A program made the translations under genes and the position numbers. From contig JARDZH010000139.1 in the NCBI GenBank assembly GCA_029240955.1, forward strand, positions 1 to 6,206: a stretch of 6,206 nucleotides of DNA. The letters are read 5' to 3'. Positions 1 to 5,887 of this stretch are shown one piece after another; positions within the stretch are counted from its first letter, which is position 1, and the number at the start of each line of letters is the position of its first letter. The notes beneath the pieces are model-generated. The model saw nothing but the letters and a program-made list of their open reading frames with translations. It was not told where the DNA came from and searched no databases. Origin of the DNA: Pseudomonas sp. (GTDB lineage: Bacteria; Pseudomonadota; Gammaproteobacteria; Pseudomonadales; Pseudomonadaceae).

Positions 1-144
1 GTCGATCAGATGCTCGGGGCGCGCGACGTTTTCCTTCATCAGGTCCAGCAGATTGGTGCCGCCCGCGATGAATCGCGTGGCCGGTCCGGTCAGGCCGATC
101 GCTGATGCAACGTCGGCGGGCTTGCTATAGGCGAAAGGATTCAT
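1..144 (-). CDS. Molybdenum hydroxylase FAD-binding subunit, N-terminal fragment (PaoB/YagS/CoxM-like)
   Basis: This is the first 48 codons of the FAD subunit of a xanthine dehydrogenase/aldehyde oxidoreductase family enzyme; the rest lies beyond the left edge. The protein begins MNPFAYSKPADVASAI and carries the segment FIAGGTNLLDLMK at residues 25-37. This is the FAD-phosphate-binding signature at the N-terminus of this family, and E. coli PaoB (YagS) reads nearly the same there. In such enzymes this subunit takes electrons from the two iron-sulfur clusters and passes them to NAD+, oxygen or another acceptor. The ATG overlaps the stop of the upstream iron-sulfur subunit as ATGA, which argues for one transcript and translational coupling. 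The start is supported by that overlap and by the length of N-terminus normal for the family. The family is clear; the substrate and electron acceptor cannot be told from this fragment. Confidence 0.93.
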   Translation of the reverse strand, partial: MNPFAYSKPADVASAIGLTGPATRFIAGGTNLLDLMKENVARPEHLID

Positions 145-671
145 TGGCCGACCTCCGCCTTTTGCTCCGCGCCTTGCATCTGCGGCAGCGCTTCTTCGAC
201 CGCCGCCAGAATGTTGCTGTAAGCGCCGCAGCGGCAGAGGTTGCCGCTCATCAGCTCCTGAATCTCGGCGCGGTTGCCGGCGCGGCCTTCATTGGCGAGG
301 CCCACCGCTGAGCAGATCTGCCCTGGCGTGCAATACCCGCACTGAAAAGCGTCGTGCTTGATGAAGGCCTGCTGCATCGGGTGCAACTGCTCGCCGTCCG
401 CCAGGCCTTCGATTGTGGTCAGTTCAGCGCCGTCGCACATGATGGCCAGCGTCAGACAGGCATTGATGCGTTTGCCGTCGCGCAGTACGGTACAAGCGCC
501 GCACTGGCCGTGGTCGCAGCCTTTCTTGGTGCCGACCAGATCCAGACGGTCGCGCAGCAGGTCCAGCAAGGTCGTCCAGGGCTGGACGGTGATTTGGCGC
601 GGCTGCCCGTTGAGGGTCAGCGAAATCGCATGGCCTGCGAAATCGTTCGGGTTCAGGGTCGTTGCACTCAT
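141..671 (-). CDS. (2Fe-2S)-binding small subunit of a molybdenum hydroxylase (PaoA/YagT-like)
   Basis: A 176-residue electron-transfer subunit with two [2Fe-2S] clusters. With the chosen start, the plant-ferredoxin-type cluster is bound by C52, C57, C60 and C72 (motif CDHGQCGAC plus a later Cys). The second, helical-domain cluster is bound by C111, C114, C146 and C148 (CGYC and CRC). All eight ligands are present, so the protein looks functional. It resembles E. coli PaoA (YagT) closely through the body but lacks that protein's roughly 50-residue N-terminal extension with the twin-arginine signal. The enzyme is therefore expected in the cytoplasm. An in-frame ATG lies 11 codons upstream (704), but the GAGG Shine-Dalgarno at 677-680 sits just before the ATG at 671, which is preferred. 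The gene overlaps the FAD subunit by 4 bases. The molybdopterin subunit should follow outside the window. Aldehydes, purines or N-heterocycles are all possible substrates. Confidence 0.93.
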   Translation of the reverse strand: MSATTLNPNDFAGHAISLTLNGQPRQITVQPWTTLLDLLRDRLDLVGTKKGCDHGQCGACTVLRDGKRINACLTLAIMCDGAELTTIEGLADGEQLHPMQQAFIKHDAFQCGYCTPGQICSAVGLANEGRAGNRAEIQELMSGNLCRCGAYSNILAAVEEALPQMQGAEQKAEVGQ

Positions 672-745
672 GGAAACCTCACGGTAGGTACTCATCCAGC
701 GCATTTATATGCGTCTTAGGGGGTACGACTTCCCGAGGTTTCCAT
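670..745 (-). promoter_or_regulatory. Nested dyad in the 5' region of the iron-sulfur gene, covering its ribosome binding site
   Basis: The segment ATGGAAACCTC at 670-680 is repeated perfectly, inverted, at 735-745 (11 of 11). A smaller inverted repeat, CGCAT at 700-704 and ATGCG at 709-713, lies almost exactly at its centre, and GTAC (688-691 and 723-726) sits symmetrically between. In a minus-strand transcript the inner arm of the 11-bp pair contains the GAGG Shine-Dalgarno and the first two bases of the start codon at 671. The folded form would therefore hide the translation start. As DNA, the same symmetry could be an operator. The repeats are seen in the sequence; the regulatory role is inferred. 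Confidence 0.45.
704..709 (-). promoter_or_regulatory. Possible -10 box for the molybdenum hydroxylase operon
   Basis: On the minus strand the bases read TATAAA, the best sigma-70-like -10 box before the iron-sulfur gene. It would start RNA near 697, about 26 bases before the ATG. It lies inside the small CGCAT/ATGCG dyad, so a protein bound there could block it. No good -35 box is present at the right distance, so a second, more distal start or an activator is possible. This is a weak call. Confidence 0.25.
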
Positions 746-807
746 CGTTCAGGGTTTATGGATAAGCGTGTAACTCATCCGCGCAAGCCATCCCGGGAAG
801 CTGCTGG

Positions 808-813
808 TATGAT
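808..813 (+). promoter_or_regulatory. Extended -10 promoter for the purine permease-trmA operon
   Basis: TATGAT is preceded by TG one base upstream (TGGTATGAT, 805-813), an extended -10 element that often compensates for a poor -35. No TTGACA-like box lies 16-18 bases upstream. The following GCGCGGC is typical of start regions in GC-rich pseudomonads. Transcription would begin near 820, giving a leader of about 100 bases before the permease ATG at 923. Confidence 0.5.
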
Positions 814-829
814 GCGCGGCTTTTTCCGA

Positions 830-908
830 CCCGCAAAAACCCGGCGGGCTGCTTCGGCAGTCTGTGCTTTGCTGTTGGAGTCGTACCATTCAAGACGCAG
901 GCCGCGTC
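830..908 (+). promoter_or_regulatory. Structured mRNA leader of the permease gene (candidate)
   Basis: Three hairpins can be drawn. Hairpin A pairs CCCGC (830-834) with GCGGG (844-848). Hairpin B runs from about 845 to 864 and is capped by a cUUCGg tetraloop (852-857) on a CTGC/GCAG stem extended by G-U and G-C pairs. Hairpin C pairs GACGC (894-898) with GCGTC (904-908), ending two bases before the GGAGAG Shine-Dalgarno (911-916). A and B share bases 845-848 and cannot form together. No U-tract follows B, so it is not a standard intrinsic terminator. I recognise no named riboswitch class. Confidence 0.3.
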
Positions 909-922
909 ACGGAGAGCCAGAC

Positions 923-2218
923 ATGCTGGAAAGGCTGTTTCAACTCAAGGCACACAACACCAACGTGAGGACCGAGATTCTCGCGGGCGTCACCACCTTC
1001 CTGGCAATGGCTTACATCCTGTTCGTCAACCCGAGCATCCTCGGCGAAACCGGCATGGACAAGGGCGCGCTGTTCGTCGCCACCTGTCTGGCCGCCGCCA
1101 TTGGTTCAACAGTGATGGGCCTGATCGCCAACTACCCGATCGCGCTTGCGCCGGGCATGGGCCTCAACGCCTTCTTTACCTACACCGTGGTCCTGCACAT
1201 GGGCCATACCTGGCAAGTGGCGCTGGGCGCGGTGTTCATTTCGGCGGTAATGTTCTTCATCCTGTCGATCTTCCGCATCCGCGAATGGATCATCAACAGC
1301 ATTCCCCTTCCCCTGCGTTCCGCGATCGCAGCCGGTATCGGCCTGTTTCTCGCGCTGATCGCGCTGCACAACGCCGGCATCGTCGTCAGCAACCCGGCCA
1401 CCATGATCGGCATGGGCGACCTCAAGCAGCCGGCGCCAGTGCTGGCGACGCTGGGCTTCTTCCTGATCGTCGCGCTGGACAAGCTCAAAGTACGCGGCGC
1501 GGTGCTGATCGGCATTCTGGCCGTGACCATCGTTTCCATCGTGCTGGGCTTCACGCCGTTCGGTGGCGTGGTGTCGATGCCGCCTTCGCTGGCGCCGACC
1601 TTCCTGCAGCTGGACATCATGGGTGCGCTGGACGTCGGTCTGGTCAGCATCATCTTCGCGTTTCTGTTCGTGGACATCTTCGATAACTCCGGCACCCTGA
1701 TCGGCGTTGCCAAGCGCGCCGGCCTGATGGGCAAGGACGGTCACATGCCGAAGATGGGCCGTGCGCTGATCGCCGACAGTACCGCCGCCATGGCCGGTTC
1801 GCTGCTGGGTACGTCGACCACCACCAGCTACATCGAATCCGCTGCGGGCGTCAGCGCCGGCGGCCGCACCGGTCTGACCGCGATCGTGGTTGCGGTCCTG
1901 TTCCTGCTGGCGCTGTTCTTCGCTCCGCTGGCCGGCAGCGTGCCTGCGTTTGCCACCGCTCCAGCGCTGCTGTTCGTCGCTGTGCTGATGGCTTCGGGCA
2001 TGGCCGAGATCGACTGGGAAGACATCACGGTCGCCGCGCCTGTGGTCATCACCGCGCTGGCGATGCCGTTCACCTACTCCATCGCCAACGGCATCGCGTT
2101 CGGCTTCATTTCCTGGACGGCGATCAAGCTGCTGTCGGGTCGCGGCCGCGAGCTCAACGCAGCGCTGGTCATCCTCTCGATTCTGTTCGTCATCAAGCTG
2201 GGCTGGTTCAACGCATGA
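923..2218 (+). CDS. AzgA/NCS2-family purine (adenine/hypoxanthine/guanine) permease
   Basis: A 431-residue inner-membrane transporter of the AzgA-like branch of the NCS2 family, which imports purine bases with protons (relatives include E. coli AdeP, AdeQ, GhxP and GhxQ and Bacillus PbuG). Family marks are the N-terminal [21 protein letters not shown] (residues 17-37), [15 protein letters not shown] (76-90), [20 protein letters not shown] (249-268) and the [22 protein letters not shown] run (296-317). These correspond to the conserved half-helix and substrate-site regions. Many hydrophobic segments cover the length, consistent with the usual 14-helix fold. The start at 923 follows GGAGAG with a 6-base spacer and gives the normal family N-terminus; the open frame extends upstream to 662 without coding character. 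Its TGA overlaps the trmA ATG. Which purine is carried cannot be decided by reading. Adenine or hypoxanthine/guanine are most likely; xanthine and urate carriers usually belong to the other NCS2 branch. Confidence 0.93.
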   Translation: MLERLFQLKAHNTNVRTEILAGVTTFLAMAYILFVNPSILGETGMDKGALFVATCLAAAIGSTVMGLIANYPIALAPGMGLNAFFTYTVVLHMGHTWQVALGAVFISAVMFFILSIFRIREWIINSIPLPLRSAIAAGIGLFLALIALHNAGIVVSNPATMIGMGDLKQPAPVLATLGFFLIVALDKLKVRGAVLIGILAVTIVSIVLGFTPFGGVVSMPPSLAPTFLQLDIMGALDVGLVSIIFAFLFVDIFDNSGTLIGVAKRAGLMGKDGHMPKMGRALIADSTAAMAGSLLGTSTTTSYIESAAGVSAGGRTGLTAIVVAVLFLLALFFAPLAGSVPAFATAPALLFVAVLMASGMAEIDWEDITVAAPVVITALAMPFTYSIANGIAFGFISWTAIKLLSGRGRELNAALVILSILFVIKLGWFNA

Positions 2219-3300
2219 GTGTTCCCTTCGATCCCGCGAGCTACGACCGTCAGCTCGAAGAAAAAGCCGACCGTCTGCGCCAGCTGCTGGCGCCTTTCGA
2301 TGCGCCGCAGCCGCAGGTTTTCGACTCGCCGCGCGAGCACTACCGCTTGCGCGCTGAGTTCCGCTTGTGGCGCGAGGATCAGAAGCGTTACTACGCGATG
2401 TTCAACCCTGGCGATAATCGCACGCCGATCCTGCTCGACAGCCTGCCGATCGCCAGCGAGCGGATCAATGCGCTGATGCCGGTGCTGCGCGACCGCTGGG
2501 AAGCGAGCCCGACGCTGAACCACAAGCTGTTCCAAGTGGATTTTCTGACCACGCTGGCCGGCGACGCGATGATCACCCTGTGTTATCACCGCCCACTGGA
2601 CGAAGCCTGGCAGGCCGAAGCCGAGAAACTGGCCGCCGAACTGGAAGTCAGCCTGATCGGCCGTTCCAAAGGCCAGCGTCTGGTGATCGGTCGCGATTAC
2701 GTGACCGAAGAGCTGGACGTCGCGGGTCGAACGTTCAGCTATCGCCAGCCTGAAGGCGCATTCACCCAGCCCAACGGCACGGTGAACGGCAAGATGCTCA
2801 ACTGGGCCTTCGAGGCGCTGGGCGATCGGGATGACGATCTGCTGGAGCTGTACTGCGGCAACGGCAACTTCACCTTGCCGCTGGCGACGCGGGTGCGCAA
2901 GGTGCTGGCGACCGAGATCAGCAAGACGTCGGTCTACGCTGCGCTGAGCAACCTGGAAGACAACGCTGTGGATAACGTCACGCTGGTGCGCCTGTCCGCT
3001 GAAGAGCTGACCCAGGCGCTCAACGACGTGCGTCCGTTCCGTCGTCTGCAGGGCGTGGACCTCAAGAGCTATGACTTCGGCAGCGTGTTCGTCGACCCGC
3101 CACGCGCCGGCATGGACCCGGACACTTGCGAGCTGACCCGCCGTTTCGACCGGATCCTGTATATCTCCTGCAACCCGGAAACCCTGGCCGCCAACATCGC
3201 CCAGCTCAACGACACCCACCGCATCGAGCGCTGCGCGCTGTTCGACCAGTTTCCGTATACCCACCATATGGAATCCGGGGTATTGCTGGTCAGGCGGTAG
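2215..3300 (+). CDS. trmA: tRNA (uracil-5-)-methyltransferase TrmA
   Basis: A 361-residue SAM-dependent enzyme that makes 5-methyluridine (ribothymidine) at position 54 of the T-loop of tRNAs, in the cytoplasm. It aligns along its whole length with E. coli TrmA (366 residues). The N-terminal part carries [11 protein letters not shown], then FTQPN. The SAM-binding motif [10 protein letters not shown] is at residues 211-219. [10 protein letters not shown] holds the catalytic-site Asp at D294. The nucleophile is C319 in YISCNPETL and the general base E353 is in HHMESGVLL. These match E. coli C324 and E358 with a constant offset of 5. The ATG overlaps the permease stop (ATGA), so translation is probably coupled to it. 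A palindromic REP doublet begins 29 bases after the stop and may end or protect the mRNA. The gene is intact, with no sign of transfer. Confidence 0.98.
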   Translation: MSVPFDPASYDRQLEEKADRLRQLLAPFDAPQPQVFDSPREHYRLRAEFRLWREDQKRYYAMFNPGDNRTPILLDSLPIASERINALMPVLRDRWEASPTLNHKLFQVDFLTTLAGDAMITLCYHRPLDEAWQAEAEKLAAELEVSLIGRSKGQRLVIGRDYVTEELDVAGRTFSYRQPEGAFTQPNGTVNGKMLNWAFEALGDRDDDLLELYCGNGNFTLPLATRVRKVLATEISKTSVYAALSNLEDNAVDNVTLVRLSAEELTQALNDVRPFRRLQGVDLKSYDFGSVFVDPPRAGMDPDTCELTRRFDRILYISCNPETLAANIAQLNDTHRIERCALFDQFPYTHHMESGVLLVRR

Positions 3301-3329
3301 GTGAGGTGGTGACTGCTGATGCGGTCGAC

Positions 3330-3404
3330 TGTGGGAGGGAGCGTCAGCTCGCGATGCGTCGGTAACTGATCCACCGCTGTCGCGAGCTGGCGCTCCCTCC
3401 CACA
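3330..3404. repeat. REPIN-like doublet of inverted REP elements
   Basis: Two 25-base arms, 3330-3354 and 3380-3404, are inverted copies with 24 of 25 positions matching; the one difference still allows a G-U pair in RNA. They are separated by a 25-base spacer (3355-3379). Each arm starts TGTGGGAGGGAGCG and ends GCTCGCGA, the style of the abundant extragenic palindromes of Pseudomonas, and has its own small GAGC/GCTC hairpin. Such doublets are moved in trans by RAYT transposases, none of which is encoded here. Placed just after trmA, the long stem could act as an mRNA 3' stabiliser or partial terminator. It has no U-tract. Confidence 0.88.
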
Positions 3405-3447
3405 GGAGCCGGCGTCGCGGCCCGTTGCGCACCGGATGCCCAGAAAA

Positions 3448-3481
3448 GCATCGAACTTATTAATTAGCTCGCTATCGATGC
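3448..3481. promoter_or_regulatory. Operator-like dyad upstream of the MFS gene
   Basis: GCATCG at 3448-3453 is inverted as CGATGC at 3476-3481, around an AT-rich core containing TTATTAATTA. A third half-site, GATGC, occurs at 3435-3439. The right half-site ends 7 bases before the putative -10 box, so a bound regulator would cover the -35 region. The repeats are visible; the binding protein is unknown. Confidence 0.25.
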
Positions 3482-3488
3482 ATTAAGG

Positions 3489-3494
3489 TATAAC
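3489..3494 (+). promoter_or_regulatory. Probable -10 box for the MFS transporter gene
   Basis: TATAAC within GGTATAACGCG is the best -10 match between trmA and the transporter. It would start RNA near 3501, about 31 bases before the TTG start. The -35 position is poor, but the DNA upstream (about 3453-3468) is AT-rich in an otherwise GC-rich region, as in UP-like elements. Transporter expression therefore seems separate from the trmA operon. Confidence 0.45.
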
Positions 3495-3531
3495 GCGACA
3501 CCCCTGTTCGCCGCTTTGATGGGATCCTGTC

Positions 3532-4812
3532 TTGAGCTCTGAATCCTCTTCCGCCTCATCCTTCAAACTGTCCGCTCAGCCGGGCTTTCTGAGCTTCATT
3601 CTGGCGCGGCTGCTGGCGGTGTTTGCCATGCAGATTCAGGCCGTGGTCGTGGCCTGGCAGGTCTATGACATGACCCGCGAGCCGATGGCGCTGGCCTATG
3701 TCGGTCTGGCGCAGTTCGTGCCGATGCTGCTGTTGCTCATGCCGGCCGGGGATTTGATCGACCGTTACGACCGCAAGCTGATTCTGCGCCTGAGCTGGAG
3801 CGTGCAAGCGCTGTGCGGCGTGATCCTCTTGGCGTTCTCCGCGCTTGATTTGCAAGACGTGCGCTTGATCTACGGCGCGCTGGTGCTGTACGGCGGTGCT
3901 CGCGCCTTCACCGGCCCCGCGCTGCAAAGCCTGTTGCCGCAGATCGTACCGCGGGAAAAACTCGCCTCGGCCATTGCCACCAACAGCGTCATCATGCGCT
4001 GCTCGACAGTTGCCGGGCCGTTGATCGGTGGTGGCCTGTACGCGCTCGGCGGCGCCGAGCTGACCTATTCCACCTGCGTCGCGGCTTTCATCAGCGGCAT
4101 TCTGCTGCTCGCCCGCGTACCAACGCCCTTCGCCGGCAAGCCCATGGACCTGACCGACGGAGCCTGGCAGCGCTTCACCGCCGGTATCGCTTTCATTCGT
4201 TCGCGACCGATCATTCTCGGCACCATCTCGCTAGACCTGTTCGCCGTCCTGCTTGGCGGCGTGGTTGCCTTGCTGCCGATTTACGCCCACGAAGTGCTGC
4301 ACCTCGGCCCGCAAGGGCTCGGCGTGTTACGCGCGTCGATGAGTCTGGGCGAACTGGCGGTCGGGATTTATCTGAGCATGCGGCCGCTGGACCGTCATGT
4401 CGGCATCACCATGTTCATCGCCGTGGGCATATTCGGCGTCGCGAATCTGGTCTTTGCCCTGTCGACGCTGTTCTGGCTGTCGTGCCTGGCGCTGCTGATC
4501 GCGGGCGCGGCGGACATGGTCAGCGTGTACATCCGCTCGGCGCTGGTGCAGTTTTCCACGCCTGACAACATGCGCGGCCGGGTCAATGCGGTGAACATGC
4601 TGTTCATCGGGTCTTCAAACGAGCTGGGCGAATTCCGCGCCGGAACGAGTGCGTCGCTGATGGGGCCGATTCCCGCCGCAATCATGGGCGGCGTCTGCAC
4701 GCTGGGCGTCGTCGGTGCATGGATGGTGGGCTTCAAGTCGTTGCGTCAGGTAGACCGTTTTGCCGATGCGTCGCCGGTCGAGGCGACCCAACCGGAGAAA
4801 ACGCCGGCCTGA
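3532..4812 (+). CDS. MFS transporter, EntS-like (MFS_3/DHA3-type exporter)
   Basis: A 426-residue inner-membrane major facilitator protein. After a polar Ser-rich N-terminus (residues 1-16), about twelve hydrophobic segments follow. The loop between helices 2 and 3 holds the MFS motif A as GDLIDRYDRK (residues 73-82), and RAFTGPALQSLLPQIVP (124-140) is typical of the EntS-like group that includes the enterobactin exporter. A second-half repeat of motif-like sequence, STPDNMRGRVNAVNMLFIGSSNELGEF, lies near residues 342-368. The start is a TTG preceded by GGGA at 3521-3524. No ATG or GTG is available in frame upstream, because a TGA lies at 3517-3519, and the next in-frame ATG would remove the first helix. 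The substrate is unknown: family members export siderophores or drugs, but no siderophore gene is nearby. The stop lies 18 bases from that of the converging FAH gene. Confidence 0.88.
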   Translation: MSSESSSASSFKLSAQPGFLSFILARLLAVFAMQIQAVVVAWQVYDMTREPMALAYVGLAQFVPMLLLLMPAGDLIDRYDRKLILRLSWSVQALCGVILLAFSALDLQDVRLIYGALVLYGGARAFTGPALQSLLPQIVPREKLASAIATNSVIMRCSTVAGPLIGGGLYALGGAELTYSTCVAAFISGILLLARVPTPFAGKPMDLTDGAWQRFTAGIAFIRSRPIILGTISLDLFAVLLGGVVALLPIYAHEVLHLGPQGLGVLRASMSLGELAVGIYLSMRPLDRHVGITMFIAVGIFGVANLVFALSTLFWLSCLALLIAGAADMVSVYIRSALVQFSTPDNMRGRVNAVNMLFIGSSNELGEFRAGTSASLMGPIPAAIMGGVCTLGVVGAWMVGFKSLRQVDRFADASPVEATQPEKTPA

Positions 4813-4830
4813 TCGCCCTCGACCTGTTCA

Positions 4831-5826
4831 TCAAAGCGCGCGGACCTGCCCTGCATCCAGCGGACGCGCGCCTTCGCCGATGCCGTTCTCCAACGGCGCG
4901 CCGAACTCATCCAGACTGATCTGAAAGCGGTCTCCCGGCTGGGTCTTCACACCGTCGGCAAACGACAGCGTGGCGGTGCCGAAGTAGTGGATATGCACGT
5001 CGCCGGGATTGAGGAACTGCGCGTACTTGAAGTGGTGGTACTCCAGATTCGCCAGGCTGTGACACATGTTGTCTTCGCCGCTGAGAAATTCCTTTTCCCA
5101 CAACACCTGTCCGTCCCGCAGAACCCGGCTCATGCCGGACAGATGCGACGGCAACTGACCGACGCGCAGCTCAGGCCCGAACGCACAGAAACGCAGTTTG
5201 GAATGAGCCAGGTAGAGGTAATTGCGCCGCTCCATGACGTGGTCGGAAAACTCGTTGCCCAGCGCGTAACCCAACCGATACGGCTGGCCGTCGTGACCGA
5301 TGACGTAGAGTCCGGTCAGCTCCGGTTCTTCGCCCGCATCTTCGGCAAAGGCCGGCACCGGGAAGTCCGCGCCGGGCCGGACCACGATGCGGCCGTCACC
5401 CTTGTAGAACCATTCCGGCTGGGCACCGACCTGCCCCGCTGCCGGTTTGCCGCCTTCGATGCCCCATTTGAAGATGCGCATGGTGTCGGTCATGCCCGCT
5501 TCGGCCTGACCTTCCTGCTGATGCATCTTGTCCCGCGCCGAAGCGCTGCCCAGATGCGTCAGGCCCGTGCCGCTGATCAGGCAGTGCGCCGGGTCTTCAT
5601 GGTCCAGCGGCGGCAGGACCTGGCGGTTGTCCAGCAGCTGGCGATAGTTCGGGCCGGGCTCCACGCCGCGACTTGCGACTTCCTGTTCAAGACTGTGTTG
5701 CGCGGCGATTGCGGCCAGCGCCAATTCCCGAGTGCTCGCTGTGCCGCGAATCACATTGATGCGGTCGCCATCGATCACGCCGACCTGACGCTGTCCCGCG
5801 TCGTTTTCGAATTGAATCAAACGCAT
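4831..5826 (-). CDS. AraD1/GguC-type FAH-superfamily protein, probable 2-keto-3-deoxy sugar acid dehydratase/hydrolase
   Basis: A 331-residue cytoplasmic protein of the fumarylacetoacetate hydrolase superfamily, of the AraD1 (GguC-like) subfamily. The N-terminal domain is about 1-80. The catalytic domain opens with CLISGTGLTHLGSASARDKMH (82-102), the counterpart of the FAH active-site loop. Likely Mg2+ ligands are E167 and E169 (EEPEL) and E192 in GNEFSDH, where classical members have Asp in an ND motif. The C-terminal strand region HIHYFGTATLSF with a later PGDRF matches the usual GTP..GV..PGD end of the fold. The ATG at 5826 is chosen because AGGAG lies 8 bases upstream and the protein then begins MRLIQFENDAGQ, as expected; an ATG 17 codons further up lacks this. 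It follows an acid-sugar dehydratase gene by 61 bases, so it probably handles that enzyme's 2-keto-3-deoxy acid product. The exact reaction is not established by sequence. Confidence 0.85.
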   Translation of the reverse strand: MRLIQFENDAGQRQVGVIDGDRINVIRGTASTRELALAAIAAQHSLEQEVASRGVEPGPNYRQLLDNRQVLPPLDHEDPAHCLISGTGLTHLGSASARDKMHQQEGQAEAGMTDTMRIFKWGIEGGKPAAGQVGAQPEWFYKGDGRIVVRPGADFPVPAFAEDAGEEPELTGLYVIGHDGQPYRLGYALGNEFSDHVMERRNYLYLAHSKLRFCAFGPELRVGQLPSHLSGMSRVLRDGQVLWEKEFLSGEDNMCHSLANLEYHHFKYAQFLNPGDVHIHYFGTATLSFADGVKTQPGDRFQISLDEFGAPLENGIGEGARPLDAGQVRAL

Positions 5827-5851
5827 TGCAGATCTCCTGTGATGTCCGAAA

Positions 5852-5875
5852 GCGCCGCAGCCCATGCCGCGGCGC
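5852..5875 (-). other. Intercistronic stem-loop between the dehydratase and FAH genes
   Basis: GCGCCGC (5852-5858) pairs with GCGGCGC (5869-5875), and after one mismatch two more pairs close a 4-base loop. It lies in the 61-base gap, upstream of the FAH Shine-Dalgarno (5833-5837). There is no U-tract, so it is more likely an mRNA-stabilising or processing hairpin than a terminator. The pairing is seen; the role is inferred. Confidence 0.4.
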
Positions 5876-5887
5876 AATGAGCCGTCG

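Noticed and set aside
672..704. Longer start (704) for the iron-sulfur subunit, possibly a signal peptide
   Set aside because: The 11 added residues contain no twin-arginine or hydrophobic segment, and the Shine-Dalgarno lies inside them, just ahead of the ATG at 671.
841..870. Intrinsic terminator at the UUCG hairpin
   Set aside because: The stem is stable, but no run of T follows it, so it was reported only as leader structure.
662..922. N-terminal extension of the permease from an ATG at 662
   Set aside because: The extra 87 residues are Arg/Ser rich, overlap the divergent regulatory region and include the promoter. The ATG at 923 has a good GGAGAG site and gives the family-typical N-terminus.
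730..922. Classical purine riboswitch before the purine permease
   Set aside because: The conserved core bases and the two kissing-loop hairpins of that class are not seen. Only generic hairpins could be drawn.
1106..1744. Minus-strand open frame (212 codons) inside the permease
   Set aside because: Its composition (His, Asp, Gln and Arg rich) is that of the complement of a membrane-protein gene, and no family is recognisable.
3330..3404. Insertion sequence or CRISPR-like repeat
   Set aside because: There is one inverted pair with no transposase, no target duplication that I can see and no repeated spacing; it fits a REP doublet.
2074..3432. Long minus-strand open frame (452 codons) opposite trmA
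   Set aside because: It lies antisense to an unmistakable, full-length trmA, and its translation is rich in Arg, Gln and His with no recognisable domain. This is the usual shadow frame of GC-rich coding sequence.
4987..5880. Plus-strand open frame of 297 codons opposite the FAH gene
   Set aside because: It mirrors the codon pattern of the FAH gene, shows no domain and no convincing ribosome binding site, and would overlap a conserved gene completely.
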